From Bacillota bacterium (GTDB taxonomy: Bacteria; Bacillota_I; Bacilli_A; Acholeplasmatales; UBA5453), in NCBI GenBank assembly GCA_023436805.1, contig JAEZHT010000014.1:1-40552 (forward strand): a DNA stretch of 40,552 nt, read 5' to 3'. Positions 16,089 through 23,290 of this stretch are shown here, piece after piece. The notes beneath the pieces were generated by a model. The model was not told the origin of the DNA. It searched no databases and saw nothing but the letters and a program-made list of their open reading frames with translations. Both the position numbers and the translations under genes were made by a program. The stretch's first letter is position 1. The number at the start of each line of letters is the position of its first letter.

Positions 16089-16108
16089 ATATATTCCCTA
16101 AATATCTT

Positions 16109-18202
16109 TTACTTTAGTAGTTTATATTCAAACAATTTTGGCTTTAAATCATCATAATAATCTTTTAATATGCCTTTCAATTGGTTGATTTTTTCATCAA
16201 GGTCGAGATATTTTTTTACAATAATTTCTTCACCTTTTTTGTTGAATTGACCGCTTCCAATTCTTACATTAACTTCATTGTCTAACTGGAATAACCCATA
16301 ATTAAACTTTTTATTATACTCAGATTTGGTTCGAGCGGTATCTAATACCTCAATCCATGCATTATATAACTTAATATCTTCCTTATCTATTGTCAAACGA
16401 TTTAAGATTTTGTCACATCTTGTTGACTGTCCAAAACAATATTCATTTTTTATTTGTATATTTGAAATACATTTATTTTTTCTTGTAATTCCACCCCAAA
16501 TGAAACACTTTCGTAAAAAGTCAATGTCCCCACGAAATTGATTTCCACCATCGGCACTTTTCATAATTACTTCTATTTCAGTATAGTCTTCATACTCGTA
16601 TGAATTTGCGACCCAGAGAGGCACCATTTCTAGAATATTGTCCTCAGAAATCGAATAAGCCTTTTGTACTTTTCTATAATTAGAATCGATTACATTCACA
16701 AGTTTGCCATTATCAGGTTTAGGAATATTACTGAGGTTATAAATCCATGCTATTGGATTCAACATGTCCTTTGATTCTGTCATTAATTTAATAGGATTAT
16801 CATAATGTTTATGTATAATCCTATTACCCAAATCACTTTTTAGGTTTAAACTCTCATTATTATTGTTCTCATTTCTCCATGAAATAAGTGAGATACCTCC
16901 TTCAGATGCGTTAAAATGTTCCCTATTACAAAGATATCCACTTACAAAAGTTTTATCTATAATGTGATGTGATTTCCAATACTTAATTGGAGAAAATAAA
17001 ATATATGTGTCATGTTTATCTTTTAAGAAATACTTAAATGCACTCCATATAAATAAATTTGCAGTATCTCGATTTGTATTTTTCTGACTAAATTTCACCT
17101 TGCCCATTTTTTTATATAAATAGGCATCTTTGATTTGAAATGTTTGCTTGCCTTGAGTTGCACCGCCTTGAGGTTCTACAAATGGCGGGTTTTCTAACAT
17201 AATAATTGTCATATTAGGATCTTTCAACCACATTGATAATTGTTTGCTTTCATATTCAAAATCTCTATCAAACAATGATATTTGCCCAGAATGAAAACAA
17301 AAATTATGAAATTCTTCACTTAATGCATCACCATTAGTAAGTAATCCTGTATTTATATCTATTCCCTTTCGAGTTGGCGGAATTATCATTTTTACACGAC
17401 CATCATATAATCCTTTTAATGTTGTCCATTCGGTATAATCTATTGTATTTAGCACACAGTGAGATAACTCATCTTGGGATAAAAATCTTTCAAGATTTCC
17501 AGTTCCTGCACATCTATCAAGAATTATGTAATCATTTCCAGCCGGAACTTGTGAAATTGCTTCTCTTAACATTTCAGTTGCAATTTTTACATATCGATCG
17601 GGTGTAAAATAAGCTCCTAGTTGTTTTTTTAACAGAAATGGCCCAAGCATATTCATATTAAAATGCAACCAACCGATATTGTTAGTATCTAATTCTTCAA
17701 TTTTAAGTTGTCTATACCAATCGAAAGGTTTAATTTTCAAGTATTTAGGGTTAATGAATTCATTTTTTACATCTTCTTTTGTTTTGAAGATTTTCTTGAA
17801 ATCTCTACATAATTTGTTATTGTATGCAACAATTGATAGTTCATCTATCCATCCATTTATGAAATCCTTTTGACTGGTGAAATCACTCAAAAAATCAGTT
17901 GCTATTACCCAATTTCCTCTTTGTATTTCTGCATGATTGGAATTATCTATCTTAATGTAATTGCGTTGATTAATCGAAATTAGATAACTATATCTTGGTA
18001 TTGGTAGTGCAGCACTATTATAAGCATTTACATATCTTTTAATCTGTTCTTTATGAGCAAACAAGTCCGAAAAAACAAGTTTAAATTCTATTAGATTACC
18101 ATTATATCTACCATCTGTATTTAGTTCATAATCAGGTTGTAATCCTATTTCTGTCCAAAAATCAATCATTCCTTGTATTTCACTATTATAATAAGTATTC
18201 AT
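16109..18202 (-). CDS. Type IIG-like restriction enzyme/N6-adenine DNA methyltransferase
   Basis: A 697-residue fusion. The N-terminus has a PD-(D/E)xK-like site (Asp30, then Glu39-x-Lys41 in NLIEFKLVF). The central methyltransferase shows motif X (LGAYFTPDRYVKIATEML, about 195-212), motif I (LDRCAGTGN, 228-236) and motif IV (ENPPF, 337-341), the NPPF form of adenine-N6 enzymes. The C-terminus (about 450-697) has no family I recognise and may be the target recognition domain (FRGDIDFLRKCFIWGG), followed by a coiled-coil-like end (LDEKINQLKGILKDYYDDL). This architecture resembles single-chain type IIG restriction-modification enzymes. The start has AAGGAG. Base composition is visibly more AT-rich than the surroundings, suggesting transfer. 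Confidence 0.85.
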   Translation of the reverse strand: MNTYYNSEIQGMIDFWTEIGLQPDYELNTDGRYNGNLIEFKLVFSDLFAHKEQIKRYVNAYNSAALPIPRYSYLISINQRNYIKIDNSNHAEIQRGNWVIATDFLSDFTSQKDFINGWIDELSIVAYNNKLCRDFKKIFKTKEDVKNEFINPKYLKIKPFDWYRQLKIEELDTNNIGWLHFNMNMLGPFLLKKQLGAYFTPDRYVKIATEMLREAISQVPAGNDYIILDRCAGTGNLERFLSQDELSHCVLNTIDYTEWTTLKGLYDGRVKMIIPPTRKGIDINTGLLTNGDALSEEFHNFCFHSGQISLFDRDFEYESKQLSMWLKDPNMTIIMLENPPFVEPQGGATQGKQTFQIKDAYLYKKMGKVKFSQKNTNRDTANLFIWSAFKYFLKDKHDTYILFSPIKYWKSHHIIDKTFVSGYLCNREHFNASEGGISLISWRNENNNNESLNLKSDLGNRIIHKHYDNPIKLMTESKDMLNPIAWIYNLSNIPKPDNGKLVNVIDSNYRKVQKAYSISEDNILEMVPLWVANSYEYEDYTEIEVIMKSADGGNQFRGDIDFLRKCFIWGGITRKNKCISNIQIKNEYCFGQSTRCDKILNRLTIDKEDIKLYNAWIEVLDTARTKSEYNKKFNYGLFQLDNEVNVRIGSGQFNKKGEEIIVKKYLDLDEKINQLKGILKDYYDDLKPKLFEYKLLK

Positions 18203-18282
18203 GGTTTCTCCTTAATTCATAGAATATGATAGTGTATGTTTGTTCAAAAAAGTTATTATAAATTAATTATAAATCAATTGGG

Positions 18283-18311
18283 AAAAAAAAGATACGCAAA
18301 ATTGCGTATCT
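18283..18311 (-). terminator. Terminator of tRNA-Trp
   Basis: Minus-strand AGATACGCA, a 4-base loop and TGCGTATCT are followed by eight T residues, just after the tRNA 3' end. Confidence 0.88.
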
Positions 18312-18323
18312 GTGCTATTTCAG

Positions 18324-18398
18324 TGGCAGGGACAACAGGATTCGAACCCGTACTAACGGTTTTGGAGACCGCTGTGCTACCGTTGACACCATGTCCCT
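18324..18398 (-). tRNA. trpT: tRNA-Trp (CCA anticodon)
   Basis: 75 bases with an encoded 3' CCA. The acceptor stem pairs AGGGACA with TGTCCCT and the T-loop reads GGTTCGAATCC. The anticodon loop reads CTCCAAA, giving CCA, which reads UGG only. This supports TGA being a stop codon in this organism. Confidence 0.97.
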
Positions 18399-18420
18399 AT
18401 TGAGTTGAACGTGCATTACT

Positions 18421-18449
18421 AATATAACATACGTTCAATCATACTTCAA
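18421..18449 (-). promoter_or_regulatory. Promoter of tRNA-Trp
   Basis: Minus-strand TTGAAG (18444-18449), a 17-base spacer and TATATT (18421-18426). The -10 is flanked by an 8-base inverted repeat, TTGAACGT/ACGTTCAA (18405-18412 and 18431-18438). Confidence 0.65.
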
Positions 18450-18452
18450 CTA

Positions 18453-19304
18453 TTATTTTTCAGTGTCTTTATTTTCTACTTCATCGACAGCTTTGATTTC
18501 TTCAATCGCCTTGATATTGAGGTTTTCACGAATGACAGGTTCTTTAGAATTGATCACACTGTGTGTTGTGTATCTTTTCTTTCTAAAGAATAATAAGTAC
18601 GTGAGTAATCCTACAATTACGATGAATATGGATACGTTTCTCCAAAGAATATATTGGTATTCTTTAAAGAAATCATGAACGGTGCCTTTAATATAACCTA
18701 AGGCCAACATTTGAGCTTCGCTATTTTCTTCAGCCAAAGCAAGCACATCCATGTCATCTTTAGATAATAATAATGATCCATCAAAATCATATAAAATGGT
18801 TTCTACAGCTTCAGTTTCGTTACCCACGGTGACCATTTCAGATTCAATCAATTGTAAGTCTAAGATGTCCACATAGTTTTCTTGATCTGCCAATAACGCT
18901 TTTAAATTGAGTGAGGAAGCGTGCCAATATTTGGATTGCGTATCTTGGAAATACACATCCACTTTAACATCATTTTCAAAGAATAAACGAATAAAATAGT
19001 TTTCCGGTAATGTTAATCCATCTTTGTTTTGAATTTGGATACGGATGTGGTTTTCACTCGTATTGGAGCCCACAAATGCCCATAATCTAAAATCATAATC
19101 CCCATCGATTTGTTCATCGATTAAGTAATCGTCTGTGTAGTAACCATAGATACTTCTAAAGAAGGTATCCGATTCTTGTTCAATCGCTTGGTTACCATAT
19201 TTCAATAAATAGCTCGCTGTCATATCCACGTATGAAAATAAAAAAACATTCAAACCAGCGACCATGACGAGCAAGCCAAATATAAACCGTCCTAAAAATT
19301 TCAT
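18453..19304 (-). CDS. Membrane protein of unknown function
   Basis: A 283-residue protein with one membrane segment near the N-terminus (about 5-25, FIFGLLVMVAGLNVFLFSYV) and one near residues 222-240 (SIFIVIVGLLTYLLFF) followed by RKKR and a charged cytoplasmic tail rich in Glu/Lys. The middle 190 residues, predicted outside, are acidic and beta-rich (DGDYDFRLWAFVG, GLTLPENYFIRLFFENDVKVD). No family is recognised. The start has GAGGTGG upstream. It stands alone between tRNA genes; the tRNA-Trp promoter begins right after its stop. Confidence 0.8.
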   Translation of the reverse strand: MKFLGRFIFGLLVMVAGLNVFLFSYVDMTASYLLKYGNQAIEQESDTFFRSIYGYYTDDYLIDEQIDGDYDFRLWAFVGSNTSENHIRIQIQNKDGLTLPENYFIRLFFENDVKVDVYFQDTQSKYWHASSLNLKALLADQENYVDILDLQLIESEMVTVGNETEAVETILYDFDGSLLLSKDDMDVLALAEENSEAQMLALGYIKGTVHDFFKEYQYILWRNVSIFIVIVGLLTYLLFFRKKRYTTHSVINSKEPVIRENLNIKAIEEIKAVDEVENKDTEK

Positions 19305-19396
19305 TTTTCCACCTCTTATGCACTTTCCATCATATCAAATAATCTTTAGATTAACCAACCTTTTTCGTGGTATGTTAATTTTTCTATATTTTTCTC

Positions 19397-19424
19397 TTTA
19401 CAAGAAAAAATTTTCATGTATAAT
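19397..19424 (+). promoter_or_regulatory. Strong promoter of the tRNA-His/tRNA-Gln operon
   Basis: TTTACA (19397-19402), a 16-base spacer and TATAAT (19419-19424), 17 bases upstream of the tRNA-His 5' end. Confidence 0.8.
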
Positions 19425-19441
19425 AATATTTGCGCATAGAT

Positions 19442-19518
19442 GGCGGTTGTGGCGAAGCGGTTAACGCACCGGATTGTGGCTCCGGCATTGGAGGGTTCAA
19501 CTCCCTTCAGCCGCCCCA
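19442..19518 (+). tRNA. tRNA-His (GTG anticodon)
   Basis: 77 bases including encoded CCA. The acceptor stem has the extra G-1 paired to C73 that is diagnostic for tRNA-His. The anticodon loop reads TTGTGGC and the T-arm reads GAGGGTTCAACTCCC. It is first in a two-tRNA operon. Confidence 0.97.
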
Positions 19519-19546
19519 TGCATGTTTTATGTGAAATTCAATAGAT

Positions 19547-19620
19547 AGGGCTATCGCCAAGCGGTAAGGCAACGGACTTTGACTCCGTCATCGTTGGTTC
19601 AAATCCAGCTAGCCCTGCCA
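19547..19620 (+). tRNA. tRNA-Gln (TTG anticodon)
   Basis: 74 bases with encoded CCA. The acceptor stem pairs AGGGCTA with TAGCCCT, and the anticodon loop reads CTTTGAC. It lies 28 bases after tRNA-His and is followed by a terminator. Confidence 0.97.
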
Positions 19621-19633
19621 TCTAAACAAAAAC

Positions 19634-19662
19634 CAACTTTTCCTCAGAAGTTGTTTTTTTTT
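19634..19662 (+). terminator. Terminator of the tRNA operon
   Basis: CAACTT, an 8-base loop and AAGTTG run into nine T residues. Confidence 0.82.
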
Positions 19663-19668
19663 ATTTTT

Positions 19669-19697
19669 TTGACACAATTATTGGATTATACTAAAAT
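19669..19697 (+). promoter_or_regulatory. Promoter of the zinc-ribbon membrane protein gene
   Basis: A consensus TTGACA (19669-19674), a 17-base spacer and TAAAAT (19692-19697), 52 bases before the start codon. Confidence 0.7.
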
Positions 19698-19749
19698 TTA
19701 CTATACGCGTTATACTATTTATTTGTTATAATAAGTTGAGGTGATTTAT

Positions 19750-20115
19750 ATGACGTTTGCTTCTAAATATCTAAAATTAGTAGGTGTGTTATCCCTTTTT
19801 GCTTATGTGATTGGTGTATTCCTTTTATTCTCTGAATTCTTTAAGAGCACTGAGGATACGTCGACAGCCATTCGATTCTTTCAGTTTTTCTTCTATGTTC
19901 TCTTTGGACCTGCGATTGGTATAGGTTTAGTTTCTGTGGGGCATTTATTGGAAAAAAATGAGGAAGATGAAGCAGCTGAAGCCTATGAAACCAGTAATCT
20001 ATCCTATAAAAAATCAGCTAAATTCTTTTCAAATGAGCCTTGGACTTGTAAGTGTGGTAAAGAAAATAAAGGTACTTATAAGGTTTGTATCCATTGCGGT
20101 ATGCCTAGACAATAA
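19750..20115 (+). CDS. Small membrane protein with C-terminal zinc ribbon
   Basis: A 121-residue protein. Two hydrophobic helices (about 10-30, LVGVLSLFAYVIGVFLLF; about 43-65, FFQFFFYVLFGPAIGIGLVSVG) are followed by an acidic linker and a zinc ribbon with two cysteine pairs: C-x-C in WTCKCGKENKG and C-x2-C in VCIHCGMPR. The start is the ATG at 19750 with GAGGTG 6 bases upstream; that site itself contains an in-frame GTG, which is less likely. The zinc ribbon is cytoplasmic by the charge distribution. Function unknown; it is monocistronic, with its own promoter and terminator. Confidence 0.85.
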   Translation: MTFASKYLKLVGVLSLFAYVIGVFLLFSEFFKSTEDTSTAIRFFQFFFYVLFGPAIGIGLVSVGHLLEKNEEDEAAEAYETSNLSYKKSAKFFSNEPWTCKCGKENKGTYKVCIHCGMPRQ

Positions 20116-20139
20116 CAACTCTTCGTGAGTTGTTTTTTT
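20116..20139 (+). terminator. Terminator of the zinc-ribbon membrane protein gene
   Basis: CAACTC, loop TTCGT and GAGTTG are followed by seven T residues. Confidence 0.88.
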
Positions 20140-20144
20140 ATAAC

Positions 20145-20169
20145 AAAAAAGACAGCGTGGGCTGTCTTT
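20145..20169 (-). terminator. Terminator of the amylase-like gene
   Basis: Minus-strand AAAGACAGC, loop CCAC and GCTGTCTTT run into further T residues. The first arm overlaps the stop codon. Confidence 0.85.
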
Positions 20170-21466
20170 AAATATTTTGTTTGATGGCGAACAACACGAT
20201 TGGTTTGTCTTGTAACATCAATTTGCCATCTTTAACGATGACTTGATTTGGATAAAGGATGTTTTGATACGTACCATCTGGAATCGACACTTTGACTTCG
20301 CCTTGGGTATGACCCACATTGAAGATACCAACCGTCATGGAGTTCTTATTTTCATAACTGATGACCGCTGCTTCTTTGTCTTGCATATGGATTTGATACA
20401 CGCCAATTTGGAATAATGAATCTTTCTTCAAATGCGACATTCTATGAATCAAGTTACGAATTTCCACGTGTTTGATGGTCATATCGACTTTATCGACTTC
20501 AAATAGATCTGGTCTATGATCAACACCATATTCTTGACCAGCATATATGAGGGTTGCGCCTTTAAGGAAGAATAGTAAACCCGTGATGTTGAGTAATCGG
20601 ACTGGGTCCTTGATCCAATGGGCAATGCGTTCTTGGTCATGGTTTTCTAGATTTCTCAACTTAATATAGTTCTTAGGGAAAATGTATTCTTGTTTAAACA
20701 TTGCTTTTAGCCAATCGTTGAGTGGTGATTTGCCTTGAACATAGCTTAAGAAATCGTGGTGGATGTCATAATCGTAACAAATATCAAATGCTTCAAACGT
20801 TTCCGAGTCGGACATGCTTTCAAAACCCATGTCACGGATGTACTTACAGAATTCACCATGAATCGATTCAGCAAGCCAAACAGTTTCAAGGTTGATCTCT
20901 GCAATTTCTTTTCTTGCTTGTAACCAAAACGCTTGAGGTACCACAGGAGCGACGTCACATCTAAAGCCATCGACACCCAGTTTAGACCATTTCTTCAAGG
21001 CGTTGATGAGGTATTCCCATAAACCTTTGTGAGAGAAATCCAAATCGGTGATATCCCACCAGTCGCCAACTTTACCTGCGAGTTTACCATCTTTACGATA
21101 ATACCACTCAGGGTGTTGTTCAAGTAAAACAGCGTCATGTGATGTATGGTTATATACCACATCAATCATCACTTTTAAGCCTTCTTTATGGGCAGCGTCA
21201 ATCAATGTCTTAAAATCTGCTTCTGTGCCGAATTCAGGGTTTACAGCGTAATAGTCTTGAATGGAGTAAGGACTCCCCACAGAACCTTTACGGTGGGCTT
21301 TACCAATCGGATGAATCGGTAGTAAATAAACGAAGTCCATGCCCAAAGTTTTGATTCTTGGGAGGTCTTTAATTAAACTTAAAAATGTACCTTCTTGGGT
21401 GTGTTGTCTGAGAAAGACTTGATAGAAGTTTAAACTTCTTAAATTCACTTTTGTATCTTTTGCCAT
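20168..21466 (-). CDS. Alpha-amylase family (GH13) glycosidase, intracellular
   Basis: A 432-residue GH13 enzyme without signal peptide. Barrel motifs: LGMDFVYLLPIHP, KVMIDVVYNHTSHDA (region I), VDGFRCDVAP with nucleophile Asp171 (region II), VWLAESIHGEF with acid/base Glu200 (region III) and LENHDQERIA with Asp277 (region IV). A short C-terminal beta domain ends the protein. It probably degrades maltodextrin or related alpha-glucans in the cytoplasm; exact specificity cannot be read. The start MAKDTK at 21466 is chosen for AAGGAG upstream; a longer frame to 21508 lacks support. A TATAAT -10 lies just before that site. It is divergent from the SRAP gene with a palindrome between them. Confidence 0.93.
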   Translation of the reverse strand: MAKDTKVNLRSLNFYQVFLRQHTQEGTFLSLIKDLPRIKTLGMDFVYLLPIHPIGKAHRKGSVGSPYSIQDYYAVNPEFGTEADFKTLIDAAHKEGLKVMIDVVYNHTSHDAVLLEQHPEWYYRKDGKLAGKVGDWWDITDLDFSHKGLWEYLINALKKWSKLGVDGFRCDVAPVVPQAFWLQARKEIAEINLETVWLAESIHGEFCKYIRDMGFESMSDSETFEAFDICYDYDIHHDFLSYVQGKSPLNDWLKAMFKQEYIFPKNYIKLRNLENHDQERIAHWIKDPVRLLNITGLLFFLKGATLIYAGQEYGVDHRPDLFEVDKVDMTIKHVEIRNLIHRMSHLKKDSLFQIGVYQIHMQDKEAAVISYENKNSMTVGIFNVGHTQGEVKVSIPDGTYQNILYPNQVIVKDGKLMLQDKPIVLFAIKQNI

Positions 21467-21530
21467 AGTATCACTCCTTAAATTCATTATAGCGGATTTG
21501 TGTCTCATAAGATAGACCTATAAAACATCG

Positions 21531-21541
21531 GAAACCGTTTC
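21531..21541. promoter_or_regulatory. GAAACCGTTTC palindrome in the amylase/SRAP divergent region
   Basis: An 11-base perfect inverted repeat with the look of a LacI/CcpA-family operator (a 14-base reading fits cre at 11 positions). It sits where the SRAP gene -35 would be (TATAAT at 21559-21564) and upstream of the amylase promoter. Confidence 0.45.
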
Positions 21542-21583
21542 AAATGGGCTTGTTATGTTATAATACGACTAGGAAGTGATAAC

Positions 21584-22291
21584 ATGTGTGGTCGTTTTAC
21601 GATAGCGGTATCCTTGGATGATTTAAAAGATTACCTCCATGAAACCTATGACATCGAAGATATCTCTGAACAGATTACATCCCCTAGATACAACGTAGCC
21701 CCTGGTCAAGACATCATTGTTGTCTTATCCGATAAGATTAAGTATCGTGTGGGTTTAATCAAATGGGGTTTTGTTCCGCCTTTTTCAACCGATGAAAAAG
21801 TGGGCTATATGATGATCAATGCGAAAGCGGAAACTTTAGATGAAAAAAAGGCCTTCAAGCCTTCCTTTGAAACCAAACGATGTGTCATCATCGCTGATGG
21901 ATTTTTTGAATGGGCACAAAATGAACGACTCAAACAAGCCATGCGCATCACCGTTAAAAATCAAAAGATATTTTCCATGGCAGGGTTATGGACCACTTGG
22001 ACCAAACCCGATGGTTCTAAATTGTATACCTGTACCATCATTACCACGGCTGCGAATCAACAAATGTCGAAACTCCACGACCGCATGCCTGTGATTTTAG
22101 ATAAGAAGGCAGAGAAAGTTTGGTTAAACCCTGAGGTATTGGATTTAAAACAATTGAAAAAACTCTTGAATACCAATGAATCCTTGGATTTAAATATATA
22201 TCCAGTGACGAACGCCATTGGTAGCCCAAGTTTCAATACGATGGAATGCATTTCTCCCATAAAAATAAATGAAGCCCCTAGTTTATTCTAG
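21584..22291 (+). CDS. SRAP (HMCES/YedK) abasic-site protein
   Basis: A 235-residue SOS-response-associated peptidase (SRAP) domain protein. Family members form a thiazolidine crosslink to abasic sites in single-stranded DNA and so shield them. Active residues are visible: catalytic Cys2 after the initiator methionine (MCGRFT), Asn37 in RYNVAPG, Glu109 in DGFFEW and His165 in LHDRMPV. The INAKAET motif is also present. Length is normal for the family. It is monocistronic, divergent from the amylase gene, with a -10 TATAAT at 21559 and its own terminator. Confidence 0.96.
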   Translation: MCGRFTIAVSLDDLKDYLHETYDIEDISEQITSPRYNVAPGQDIIVVLSDKIKYRVGLIKWGFVPPFSTDEKVGYMMINAKAETLDEKKAFKPSFETKRCVIIADGFFEWAQNERLKQAMRITVKNQKIFSMAGLWTTWTKPDGSKLYTCTIITTAANQQMSKLHDRMPVILDKKAEKVWLNPEVLDLKQLKKLLNTNESLDLNIYPVTNAIGSPSFNTMECISPIKINEAPSLF

Positions 22292-22303
22292 AGGCTTTTT
22301 TTT
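22272..22303 (+). terminator. Terminator of the SRAP gene
   Basis: AAGCC-CTAG and CTAG-GGCTT arms with one mismatch and a 6-base loop, followed by eight T residues. It lies just before the convergent DegV stop. Confidence 0.75.
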
Positions 22304-22306
22304 GAG

Positions 22307-23152
22307 TTAAATTTTTCTTGCAACGTAAGCGAACATCTGAGGTCCAGTATGGATACCTAAAACAGGTGTCAATGCTGAAATGTTGAGGTTTCTCACATTC
22401 AATGTTTTGGATAGCATCGCACCTAATTGTGATGCTTTTTCTAAATCATCGCCATAGTGCACGGTTAAGTCGATTTGACTGTCACCGAACTTCTTGACCA
22501 ATAATTCTTTCATGTTCAATAACGAACGTTGCATCCCAATCGCTTTGCTCAATGTGACATAAACCCCATCGTTATTTACAGTGATGACTGGTTTGATGTG
22601 AAGGAGATCGCCAATGGTGCCTTCGACCTTACCAATACGTCCACCTTTTTTAAGGTACTTCAACGTGTTGATGGTGTAGATTGCTAATGAATCTTCAAAA
22701 CGGCATTTGTCAAGTGCTTCAAAGATTTGATGTGGTTGTTTACCAGCTTTAATTAAGTCCAATGCCAATTCAACCAAATAGCCTTGACCTGCACCCAATG
22801 TCTTGGTGTCGTATTGATGGACAATGACGCCACTGACATCGTGTAATGTCAATCTAAATGCGTTGTAGGTTCCAGATAACCCAGAGGAAATGTTGATGAC
22901 CAATACATCGGTATAACCTTCCTTTTTCACTTTTTCGATGGCTTCTTCTAGTGCTGACATTGGTGGCAGCGAGGTAGAGAAGTTTCTTTGATCGATTTCT
23001 TTGTAGATTTGTTCTGCAGTGATGTCTAATTGATCGCGGAATTGTTCGCCATCTCTAACGATCATTAAAGGAATCACTTGTAGGTTGTTGTGTTTTTCCA
23101 CAAAAGCTTGGTTCAAGTTTGAACCTGAATCGGTAATGACTGCAATTTTCAT
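22307..23152 (-). CDS. DegV family protein (FakB-type fatty-acid binding)
   Basis: A 281-residue DegV protein. Family members bind a fatty acid and present it to the kinase FakA for incorporation into phospholipid. Motifs: IAVITDSGSNL at the N-terminus, STSLPPMSALEEAIEKV, VINISSGLSGTYNAFRL, the TLGAGQGYLVELA region and YTINTLKYLKKGGRIGKVEG, with HTGPQMFAYV at the end. The start at 23152 (MKIAVITD) follows GGGGG; a longer frame to 23179 is rejected because families start here. No fakA is nearby. A candidate promoter with an inverted repeat in its spacer lies upstream. Confidence 0.95.
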   Translation of the reverse strand: MKIAVITDSGSNLNQAFVEKHNNLQVIPLMIVRDGEQFRDQLDITAEQIYKEIDQRNFSTSLPPMSALEEAIEKVKKEGYTDVLVINISSGLSGTYNAFRLTLHDVSGVIVHQYDTKTLGAGQGYLVELALDLIKAGKQPHQIFEALDKCRFEDSLAIYTINTLKYLKKGGRIGKVEGTIGDLLHIKPVITVNNDGVYVTLSKAIGMQRSLLNMKELLVKKFGDSQIDLTVHYGDDLEKASQLGAMLSKTLNVRNLNISALTPVLGIHTGPQMFAYVARKI

Positions 23153-23190
23153 AATATTACCCCCTATAGTCATAAACATTAATATTTTAT

Positions 23191-23220
23191 CTAGTATTCA
23201 TAACTAGGTTATCAAGTCAA
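23191..23220 (-). promoter_or_regulatory. Candidate DegV promoter with operator-like repeat
   Basis: Minus-strand TTGACT (23215-23220), an 18-base spacer and TACTAG (23191-23196). The spacer holds the inverted repeat ATAAC-N3-GTTAT (23200-23212), which could be an operator. Confidence 0.4.
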
Positions 23221-23264
23221 CGATATTTTGTCAATTATATCGCACTTAAATGTCATTTGAAAAA

Positions 23265-23290
23265 AAGAAAAAACCAGTTTTACTGGCTTT
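23265..23290 (-). terminator. Terminator of the FAD dehydrogenase gene
   Basis: Minus-strand AAAGCCAGT, a 3-base loop and ACTGGTTT (one G-U pair) run into TTTTC and more T residues; the arm overlaps the 3' end of the gene. Confidence 0.75.
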
